DNA of 64,000 nt from Branchiostoma belcheri (taxonomy: Eukaryota; Chordata; Leptocardii; Amphioxiformes; Branchiostomatidae): positions 630,189 through 694,188 of the forward strand of contig NW_017803824.1 of NCBI RefSeq assembly GCF_001625305.1, read 5' to 3'. The position numbers and the translations under genes are program-made. Numbering within the stretch: position 1 is the first letter of the stretch; each line of letters begins with the position of its first letter. Under the pieces are notes generated by a model. That model ran no database searches, had not been told where the DNA came from, and saw only the letters and a program-made list of their open reading frames with translations. Shown here in pieces: positions 37,701 to 49,700 of the stretch.

Positions 37701-40700
37701 GGTTACTGGAAGGGCTACTAGAAGCCTTGTGTATTCATCAGGCTAAGAGTCTGATATGGAGCAAAAATTTTATGCCTGTCCTTGGCTCTGAAAGTGCTAT
37801 ATCAGACTTGGAGGTGTTGGTTATCAAGCTTCTACGGGCCTGACCAGTGAAGGCTTGTAGAAGCAGTGATAAAGTAATCAGGCTAGCAATATGACATGGA
37901 GAAAAACTCTGTGTCTGTCCTTGGTGCTGAAAGTGTTCTCAGCTTGGACTTGTAACTGTACTCAGAATGTTCTCTGCTTATCAGTAAGACTTGTAACTTA
38001 CCCTGAGCTCAGGACATGCCCTGGCCCCGCCCATGGGGATGACAAATCTGGTGGGGGTGAGCTGCCTGCCGTTGCCATGGTAATCCACAATCGCATGTCT
38101 GGAGTTTGGGCACTTGACAACAATCCCTACGAGGTCAAAATAAGTGACATTTAGATTTGCGAGTCCTAGAAATTGTATTAAACATCTTTACAACTAGCTT
38201 TCTGCTACTACAAAAGGCACAGATAATACAATCTATGTGTGTATTGCTTCAGCCATCTATTATTTCTCTTGAGCTTATGATTTCCTTTCAGCTTCCCAGG
38301 CACACAGCGTTGCGGCAGCTGGCTATGTTACATCTAACGAGATTACACTTAACCTTTGCACATCTAACTGTTAGTGTTGTTAAAGCAATCTACGTGTAGC
38401 GACATGCCTATTCTGTACTTGGTGGATGCTACTCTACCACAGTTCTAGGTAAAATCAAAATACTGTACAACTACATAACTATATTGTGTTATATAATGCC
38501 CAAGGGGATGAAATTTTTTTTCTGCCACTTACCCCGTACTCTAGCTGGGAGGTTTAGCATGAGATTGTCCAGAGAGGCACAAGCAGGAGACGAGAGCACA
38601 CAGAAAGCAACTTTGAGTCCGCAAGATCATGGAAATGGTAAATTCCTCTAATTTCACAACATTAAGCCATACAAGACAGAAGTAGACTGAAGAATACATC
38701 ATAGCAAGGAAAAACAACTTGGACAACAGATACATGACAGAGAACATCAATATATAGTTGTTTAAGGAGAAAGCATTTTAGTGCATGTGTAAACAGTTAT
38801 AGACATTTTAGGAAGACTTATATAGTATTTTAGGGAAAGAATCATATAATCAAAGAAATTTTTCATAGAAGGTTACATTATGAAGATATTCCCCTCTCGG
38901 ACTAAAAAGTTTCTTGCTCTTACCAGGGTAATAAAATCCGTCCTCTTCTTTCCTCGCGATGACCTTATGACCTTTCAGTTTATCCAGTACTTTCTTCACT
39001 CTGTGCTTGCCTGAGCCAGGCGTGCTCTTCTCTCCACTGCCGCCACTCCCTTGTAAAACACTGCCCAAACCCTGCAATAAGTAAGACGGAGAAAGGGGTG
39101 AGTGACACATTTTGGAACAGCAAAATGACGTAAATGTATATTGTGTACATGAAGGTGATCATGCATATAACAATACTCTTAATATCATACACGTACATTT
39201 TGTATTGGCCTGTGTATTGTGTTATTTTTTTATTATCGCAAATTTATTGATATGGTTTAAGGTATAGACATGCTTAATTCACCAAAAATTGCACCAGTTA
39301 TCTAACTATTAAATTTCTGATGTACATGTCTCATAACATGCAACATGGTTGTTTTTGATACAATATTATTTAGTTATGATCATGTGTGGCATTGTGCTTC
39401 TATGGGTTCTTTTCAACACAGAAACATGGTTGGGACAACATCACAAAATACCCACAACTTGTCAGTTTTTTTCATGCCAGTTGAGTATGTATAATGTGTA
39501 CCATGCACAACAGAATTGTGCAGGTGCAATGACCCCATGTATATTTCTGTGCACCAATAGAACTCTCTTACCTTCCCCCTCAGCTCTTGTTTTCCACTTT
39601 TAAAAAATCTAAACACAACATATCTGAACTCCCGACCAGAATCAACACACATTTACACTTAGTAAATGAGTAATCCTTTCCTTAAGAAATCTGTTGTAGT
39701 AATATCCCCATTTGCTTTATTCTCTTGAGTCCTTTTGTTAGACAAGTGTTCAATCAAACATCACTAATGGGGAACCACAATAGAACTAAAGCAACAATTA
39801 CATGCCTCATTTCCCGACTGATACTGCAGGCATTTGTTTTCCTTCAGGTTGCTTGGCAACCACAGTTGCTAGGCAACCAGCTTAGTGATGAAGAATCAAC
39901 ACTGAGTGCTGTCTATATAAGGCAGATGTAGTGTACACAGCATTACGTCCGGGAAAAGGCCCTAATGACAGTTTGCTACACCATGGACAAAGGGCTACAC
40001 TTACAAGTCCAACATTGGAATGAATGGGGACATACCGCCTTGCTAGAACTATTGTTAATGTTATACAATTCTACTGTAACAGTATGATTGATGAAAGCAA
40101 AAAGGATAAACAAAGGTGTAACAAACAGACAAAACAAAACAACCAAGGTCTGGTCAACCTGCTATATCATTATCAACTGTAACTTTTGTTTTTAAGCAGA
40201 AACCAAAAAAAAAAAATGAAAGAAACTAAAAAAATTAATAAACAAAAATTATTTCTCTCCCTCTTTTGGCTTTTCTTAACAGCCAAAAATTTATGAAGGA
40301 AAAAAAACAAAATCAAATTTTAAAAAACCAAAAGAGAAAAAGGGACATGGCTACTTCCTGTCTAATTTCTGTCTTTATGAAGGTATAATTTTTAATGTAA
40401 CACAATAAAGAGAGGGACTCCCGCAATGTGTACATCTGTTTATTTTACCTGTTAGTAAATATCTACACATTAGCAGCAGAATGTTAGTATTAATACATGT
40501 AGCACAGAAAATAGTTCCACATGCATTATATCTTAGGTAAACATGCTTTCTTTTACTGTACAATGACATATTTTAGCATGCTTTGCCGCAAGCAGAACAT
40601 TATCTACATATGAGATTAAATCTCAGTTTTAAATCTGAGTTTTGGGTCATAAACCTTTGCATTACTACCAAGCATATGTAGAATAACTCACTAGTAGCCA

Positions 40701-43700
40701 TGAAACATTTTCATGCCATTCTAGCAAATGAAAAGGGGTTTCAGTTCTTTCTGCAGTTTTTGCCCTAGTCTCTACGATAAAAAAGTAAAATGTACAAGTA
40801 GTCATGTCTCAAAAATACTGCCATGCATCATGCAAGCTTACAAAATACACTACAAAAAGACTGCATGTCCAGATTAACAGCACAATTATACACTAACAGT
40901 ACGTAAGTAGGAAAAATCCTCTTTGCAAATGAGAGGACCAAAAATAATCTCTCCCAATTATTGCACTTCAATCTGATGTCATGACATGTGGTTAGTATTG
41001 AAATGGAGGACTGTGCATGTTTGAAGTAATGTCTTATAGAGCTCCTGTTCTCATGTCACAATTTAACTTGTGTTGTCATCATTAAGGAGCAACTTCTGCA
41101 GAGAGCAGAAAAAATTGTTTTGGATTTTGTGTAATCCCTTAATTTCAATCTCATATGAGGCTCAACTAATCTCTAGAACATCATGCTTCCATGTCTTTAG
41201 TCACTGTGGTAGTCATGTCCTGATACCCACAGTGAGGAATAATGTTATTGGACTGAATTCATTCCTTGAAATGTCCAACATGTTTAACTTCTGATTATAA
41301 TATATAGGTTTCTTTTTAATCTCCTGCAAATATTGTGAATCAACAGTAGTCAAAATTATCCTGATATCATATTATAAGTCATGCAACAGCCTTTTCTTGG
41401 CTCGTAGATCTTAGAGCAGTTTGGGAATCTACTGTAAATGCATTAACTACTCGTTAAAGTATCTTGATGATGTAAGAAAGTTATGTTTCCTTCTGTACCT
41501 CAAACTCTGTCCTGCTGCGCTCCGTCTCGTCTCCAGCCTCCACTCCAGACGTCTCCGACGCCATATCATCCTCATCATTGCTGCCATCCTCCTCCTCAGT
41601 TGTGGACCGATGCAGCTTCTCAGCGGCCTTCCTGAGGTCCGTGGACTGGCGCAGGTACTTCTGTCCCCGGGCGATCTCGTCTTCCAACAGCAGGATGTCC
41701 TGTTGTGCGACGGGCCAGCCCAGCCGGTCCAGGGCCTGCATCATCGCGTGGCGGTTCTCAAGGAACGACACGGCTTCTTCGCTGTCAAACCTGGAAGGTA
41801 AAATGTATTTATTGAGATTTACCACATTAGTGATAGGATTGACATAACAGGTGACTATCACCTCTTCAAAGTGTCAACCTCAGACACCTGAAAATTGTAA
41901 GGTTTGCATTTGTCAGACGGTTCTCCAGGAACAACAATGGCTTCCTTGCTCTCAAACCTGGGAGGTGATTTCCGAAAATAATTTTTCAGCATGTTGGTAG
42001 AACATGGGATATTGGAGTTTTCTTTTACACAACGAGTAAAGACTCTCGCCTGCTTATGTTTCAATGCCTGTCAGAAACAACAAGAAGCAGTACTCCAGTC
42101 AGTAGATTTGAGGAAGGTGTCTGAGAGGCATCAAAACGTAAGCAGGTGAGAGACTTTATTAGCTACTACTACTAAATTACTACTGGGGAGTACAGAAATT
42201 TGGATAGTAAAAAGGATACTTACTGGTCTCTTTCCTCTTGCGATAGATTCCTCCACACTATCATGTCTAATCTCCTGAAAAATAAAATACAAGGCAGTAC
42301 ATTTTAGTAACAGGTTCTTTGAAGATAATACAAAGCATCTGTCAGAAAATGTAAAAGCAAAACAGTTTAAACCACAGCAAAAGTTTCTCCATAATACAGA
42401 TATCTTCCTTACTTTTTATAAGAGTCCACAGCCTTCTGTAGTCTCTCTTCATAGCCGACCAGGTCCACAGCTTGTGGGTTCACCAGACGCAGCTTCCCAG
42501 TGCTGGATGCGTGGGCTATGGGGAGAGACTGAAGGGAACAACATGGTTCAAAGTCAATGTCAACATTCTTGATCCAATACCATTAACCCAAACATACAAA
42601 CCCCCTAACCAGTGCCACCAAAACAATACTTCTGCCCTGTATTAAACAAAAGTACATGTGTACCTAATGCATAGAACTATATTCTACTATGATCATAGTA
42701 GAATGTAGATCTATGCATTAGGTAGTCTTTTTATTACCAGGAAGGAAGTATTGGTGGAATAGTCAGTGAAGTTAAGTCATACAAGTGTATGGAAATGAGT
42801 GGGTGGAGATTGGGCTTCAGTTGATTGACAGGGTTGTGACCTGGTATGCCCTGGGTTTTAGGATGTATTATGAGGTCTCCAGAAATGTGTACTGTGTAAT
42901 CATGGTATGAAACATAAAACATACCAGAGTAAGTTATGCCATACAATCATATGAGAAATAGTCCTTTCTATGACGTAATTCATGACTTTGCTTGCATAAT
43001 ATGCTTGCATACTATTAGAAAAATTTAATGGAAAATTTAATGGACAGTTTTTCCTCACATAGGAACATTTTTGCTTACCTCGTCAAAGACCTTAGACACC
43101 ACATGCTTGTCCAGGATAGGCACATATTTGGCCTTGTGGGGGATGACCGTGGGCGCAAGGGCATCCATGATGGTCAGTTTCTTGGCCACCAGGCCATGCT
43201 TCTTCAGCCACTTCTTGGAGGACATGTCTAGTGGGCTGCAGAGACAATCATATTTAAAATTGATGAAAAAAAGAAAAAACATCTTAGCTAACAGAATCTT
43301 AGTTCTTCATCTAAACCATACAAACAAACTAAGCAACAAAGAACTGCCAAAAAGTGGATAACGTACTGTGATGGTATGATTGCTTTCCTCTTCTTTTTCC
43401 TCTTGTCCAGTATTCTGTCTGCTTCTGTTGACAGCAACAGCAACAATAACAAAAATTAGTCTTACATGGAAAGAAATTTAAAAAAAGAGAGGTCAATCTC
43501 CTCAGTAATGTATTTAGAAATACCAAATAGATCTACAATTTTTTTTACCTCTTTACATTCTTCGAACATGAGTTTGCAAATGTTATTATATGAAGTGTTG
43601 TACTACTAACCATCCAAGGACTCCTTGTACTTGACCCACTGCCTCTCGAACAGTTCTTTTGTCTCCGGCAGCATCCAAGTGTTCCCTGAGCCGCTGAAGC

Positions 43701-46700
43701 CCTGAGGAGTCATGGACATCGCACTCATGCTGCGCAACAGGCTGGTCTTTGTCTGGCCTGGATGGAAAATGACAAACAACAAGGGAATCATTAGACTTCA
43801 GCTCCCTTACCAAAAATGTAGTTATACCAGATATACAGATACAGAATGTGACCATTCCAGTCCCACAGACAGAAAACAATAAACTCTTGTCATATTGAGA
43901 CACAGAGAGACTGACAAAGAGACACACAGACAAACAAGCCGATAACAATACTCCACTCCCTTGGACAAAGGTATTAAATCCTTTTCGTTTGCAGATTTCA
44001 GAAGTTAAAATCACCAAATATCTATGGTAGCTGCATGACAAATACATACTTTTGTCACTTTAGTTAACAAAACAACAAAATCATGACTAAGTTTTTTTAG
44101 CAGAGAGAAACATCAGTACTTTGTCAGTTGCATTACAGTTTTGGCAGTTAATCTGCTTGACCTAAATGTTACTGAACGAGTAATATTTGTTCCAGAGTTA
44201 GAATAATGCAGCCACATTTTAGCTCTGGTGGTTTGCACAACCCTAGAGTTCAGACATTAGAATCACCAAACACGTTACAACTGAACCTACCAGCGAACAG
44301 AGGTTTCTTCTGCAGGTCGGAGGTCCTACTCCTGGGCCGTCGCGGCGTGTGTCGGGCGTGGCTGTGGCCGGCGTGGGCCGGACTGCGGAAACCATTGGCC
44401 GTCCTGGGGCGGGGGGTGACCCTGGGGGAGTGGCTGGGGGTGGGGGAGAACCCCAGGGCGGTCATGGGCCGTCTGCGGGACCCTGGTGCGGAGGAGGGGC
44501 GGTGGGTGGAGGGAGGGGTGGGGCCGGACGAGGAGCGGGAGTGGTGGGACCTACTGGAGCTGGTGGAGGCTGAGTCTGGTCTCTGGTTCCTACAGACAAG
44601 AAATTGGAGAAATAGGTATAGTAAGTAAATTATATACAAATGGATTATGTCCTAGAATGGATTGTTTTTCAGATGATTGTACAAAGAAGAAGACATCAGA
44701 GATTTCAAACTTCTAGGTAGAGTAGGTAAAGTTTGTATCACTGAATTACATCACAGAATGGATTATTACTTATATGATTGTAAGATGTAACTTTCTATTA
44801 CACCATGGTTTTTGTTTCAAACCATGATTACACATTCCTGGTAACCATAACCTACAACACAGATCGTACCTGGTCACAACCGTGTCAATCAACTGAAACC
44901 CAATCTCTACCTACTCACTTCCATAGAATTGAAAACAACCTTAGTTTTACTGTTGTTGTAGATCATGTATACTGTATGTGGATTACAATCTTAAATCCTA
45001 ATAGAAAGATATTTCATAGTGAATGCCAGCACACTCCAAAAGAAAGAAGCCTTCTCTGACCTGATAGCCTTGCTGCCGGAGTTCTTCCAGTCCAACATTG
45101 CACACTCGTCCCTGAGCTGAGCCACCTTGGCCAGGTCACTCTTGGCCCGTTCTATCTCCTGTTTCAGCAGCTGGATATCCTCACTCTGGAAAGAGAAGCA
45201 GAATATTGCAACATTTGCTTTTCAACATTAGGCCATACAGGGCCGGAAATAACATTTGCATATGTAGGTTAGTGCGGGTATAAAAATGATTGAAGCTGTG
45301 CAGGTATTTCTGATGTCTACCTGCACCTATCCTGCACTGGTCCATCCACTAGGTTTATATGTAGGTGTATGCTGATTTTTATTTCTTTCATTGACTGTTA
45401 CCACCTATGGAGTGTTAAAGTAATAATGCAATGTTTCTGAACAGTTTTAGTATGATCAATACTTTTAGTATGATCAATACTTCCAAAATTCTGTGGTGCA
45501 GGTAAAATTTGTCTGGTGCAGGTAATTTTCAGACAAAGATATGTACCCAACAATAAAATTCATTATTTTTGTTCTTTCACATCCTCCTGGACTTTGGAAC
45601 ACTTGGTAGTGCATGCAAGTGGTAATTCTAGCCCTGCTTCCAGTGAAAATTGCAAAGGAAGGCAAGTGTTAACAACACGGTGGGTTCAGCACCAAGGAGA
45701 GGGACAGGTGGGATTTCAGCACCAAGGTACATGTAAGTTGTTATGGGTGTGCTTGTGGACAGTGGATAGTGGCTTACAAAGTGGGTAGTTCTTCTTGTAG
45801 ACATCTGTGACAGTTTAAAGCTTTAGAGAATTACACTCCTGCCTGCTATCTGTGTAGTATACATAGTGAATGTCACTTGTGATAATACGTGATAAGACTT
45901 GATTACAAGAAATTGTTTTTGTACCACAGGTTCCTTATCAAAGGCAACTTTTCCCTTTGCCTGATACTTTTCAGTGAGCATGAAAGAGGGAAAGAAGATT
46001 GAAGTCAATACATAACAAATTTAGTTCATTCATATACAATGGTTTTTATGTACATGTACTTAGAATAGTGTTAATACTTGTTGTGTTGTCCATATAAAAC
46101 TCCATTGTAATGTCTTGTCTTTGTCAGCAGGGCTAGCCCTTTGCAATAGTGACAGGCTAGTTCGGCTGCCCTGGCTGTGTGTCCTGAATAGCTAAACCAA
46201 GAACTAGATAAGTAAAGTAAACAGAGCACTTAGGTGCACCTGTTCCACCATGCCCTCCATGTACATAATAAATAAATAAATAGATAAATAAATAAATAAA
46301 ATCCCACCTCAAAAGGTTCTGGTCCCTCTGGGTCCCTCCCGTCGGTGGAGTAGTAGTGGTATCTCCCGCTGGTGTCATGTGACATCTGTGCCAGGAAGCG
46401 GTTAGCCTCGATGTCGTCACAGTTGAAGGAGATGGTGTGGATGGGCACCTGTGGGTGGAGCTGCACCTGCGCAAGGATTGTCTTCGGTAGCTGGAAAGAA
46501 ACAACAACTGTTACAACAACTTTGCTTCACTCTACCCGTTTGTTTCACCCTCTCAAAGCCTCCTCAAGTTGATCTCACTCTCCAACAACTTTGTTTTACT
46601 ATCCTAGTTGCAAAATTATCTACGTTATGTTCAACTTGGAAAATGATTAGGAGACCCCTACATTGCTCATCATCATATAATAAAGCCACCATAAAGGTAA

Positions 46701-49700
46701 GTGCATGTACAGTGACTGTGCCTGTCCCTACCTGATCCGGCCTGCCATCCGTCAGCAGGTATATGGCGTGTGTGTTGTGGTCGGCCAAGGCAAGGCGGAT
46801 GGCGGCGAGCGTGTTCGTGGTTCCCCCCGCCGTGAGACCTTTGACCCACTGCCAGGCGTTCTCCAGGTTTTGTTCGTTCACGTCCGCCAGACGGTCTCGC
46901 CACGGGAGCGCCCGCGTGTCGAACTTCACGATGTTGAACTTGGCCTTGTGTCTTAGTTGTTCCTAGTTGGAAATGAAAAACAAGATTTAATTTAGAGTTA
47001 AAAACAAATTCAAAACATACAGTTTTATACCAATATGAGCTCAGATTCTTTAACACTATGGAAGTAGATAGTGCCTTATTTGTTCCTTGATTAGTAGAAG
47101 GCTTGTAGAAGCATGATGAAGTAATTAAAAAATCCAGTGTCTGTCCTTGGTGCAGAACGTGTTATCAGACTTAGAGGTGTTGATTATCAAGCTTCTATGG
47201 AATAGAACTGCTACAAGTGTAATCAGTTTAGGAGCCTGACCAGTGGAAGGCTACTCAAAGCATGATAATGATTGCCAACAATGCCTACTACATTTGATAT
47301 TCTAAAGTTCTAATGATTAGTCATTTAAAGAAGATACACATGAACAGGTAAAGATGTGTATTTTTACCTGCATGAGCTGGAAAAGCTTCTCCTTGACGAA
47401 GGGGAGCCTATCCCTCATGGACTCGGATGTGTCAATCAGAAGGTAGACCTGCTCCTCTATCACTGTACCGAACAGCTCACGACTGCCCTCACGCAACCAG
47501 TCAATCCTGGAAACAACACTTCATTTAGTCACATATCTTTGAAACATCCAAGCTTTTCAACATTGAAGATATTGTGTAAAATATGTTAAACTTTACAATT
47601 ATACATATTGGTATGGCATTTGGGTATGGCATTTGAAATATCACAAAATTCAATACTCCAATATCACACCATGGTTTATGTTTCATACATTCCTATAGCA
47701 ACCAAATCATTGACCATACCAGGTCAAAACCTTGTCAATCAAGTGAAATCAAATCTCTGCCCTCTCACTTGAAAACCCAAATATACAAATCTAGCAATAA
47801 TTAGTGCCACCGAAAACAAAAATTCTAGATTATACATTTAGCAAAATATTGCCATTTTGGAACCCAGACAAACAAAGTTTTTAACCCCTCATAACCACCC
47901 AAAACCATACTTCCATCCTAGAAGTAACAATATAAGATCATACATTACCTTTTCTGTACTTGCTGCACCACAGTGTTGACCCTCTGTCCGTAGTGTCTGT
48001 GGAACTCTGGAACCCAAACATACAAACCCGCCCTTAACCACCCAAAACAATACTTCCATCCCAGGAGTAACAATAACATTGCACATTACCTTCTTTGCAC
48101 CTGCTGCACCACAGTGTCAACCCTCTGTTCGTAATGCCTGTGGAACTCAGGAGTGACGTGCACATGGACCACTGACCCATCCTTCCAGTTCGTGTGGGCA
48201 AAACGGTCACAGTACTTTGCATTGACCAGCTTGTTTTTTGTGTCCTAAAACATCAATCATACACATTCATTATTGATCAAATAAATCACATTAAATGTGC
48301 TATTTATAGTCCTACAAGACTAAGGAATGCCAACTGATTTTCCTGCCTACAATCAGTGCAAAAATTATTGGTCTGGAGAAAATAAATTTTACTAACAAAA
48401 TGTTAGAAGTTTCTAATTAGTAAATTGTTTTACTCCAACTCTAACACCAGTACAGATTTTTGTAAACTAGTAATTTACCAGTATTATGAATTTCAAAGTT
48501 TTTATTTTCATCCATTGAGTTTAAATAAAATGTCTTTTCTGATCTATTCACCAAAAGGGAAATATAGCGATTACACGACATGTTGAAACTATGCATCCAC
48601 GCATGCATCCATGCAAGCACTGGAGATAAAGAAAAGTCTGAATGTTACGCAGCTGTTACAAATAATCATATCATGAAAGCAAATGCCACTGTGACAGTAC
48701 ATAGTTATTTTATCATCATGAGTATCCTAATCACATGAACATGAATCAATTCTAGAAAATAAACTCCCACTTACAGCGTCAGTTTGTGTGTTGGGGTCTC
48801 CAGGTTTTTTCTTCAGTTCTATGACCCCATCGCTGTGTTTAAAGCAGCAGCCAGAGATCACATCGTAGAAGTCCAGTCTTCTCGCATCAACACCGTAGTT
48901 CTAGGAAAAAACATACAAGATAAAAATAAATGTCCAGTATTACACCATGGTCTTTGTTTCATACCATGATTACAGTCAGTACACATTCCTGGTGACCTCA
49001 TACCACATCCTACCACCCAGGACACACTGGGTCACAACCTTGTCAATCAACTGATACCCAAATGACATTAAAAACCCCCTGATCTGACCATATTTACTCC
49101 ATAAAATTGTATGTGTGTGTGTACAGTTTTATGGAGTAACTATGGTCAGATCAGGGTTTTTTCAATGTGTGCAGCTTGGCATTTTAGGGTCTGTTTGTAT
49201 GTTTTCCATGTCATTATTATTTTTTTAATCGAAGAACTAGCAAAGTAATTTGTTATTTCATCATGGCATTTTGGTAAGTATTCCATCTGGAGTACCCTTT
49301 TCAATTTGAATATGTTAAAATAGACTAAGCTGGCAACCAGTGTATGAAATTGGTATTGCCTGTTACTCACATGTGATGGCATGCACCCATTTGCCACCTG
49401 AGCCAAGGGTTTACAGCTGCGTTCCTTTATACTCTAAGATCTACTCAGAGATTAGACCATCAAATCTAGCATTCATCAATTATTTATAGCCATTGACTGT
49501 AGTAGGAGTGGTCATTGGTTGGTCTTTTGTCAAAGGCCAAGCCAAGGCAATGGATTTTGATATAATTTGCTTTCACATATGAATCTGCCGGCAAAGAAAA
49601 TCAATAAAGTATCTATTATTGATATATGTTAACATTTCTGACTCACACACAAGCTTTCTTTTTTATAGAAGCTTGAAATAGGGTTTACAAGTCTTAGAGT

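Noticed and set aside
41858..42064. Additional VWA3B exon with FESKEAIVVPGEPSD
   Set aside because: Starts like exon 21, but splicing it to exon 21 breaks the frame; best read as a decayed duplicate.
43586..44047. 153-codon minus-strand ORF
   Set aside because: Overlaps real exon 16 in another frame, then runs into intron.
44206..44716. Several long ORFs on the plus strand across VWA3B exon 15
   Set aside because: Shadows of the GC-rich low-complexity exon on the minus strand, which is in phase with its neighbours.
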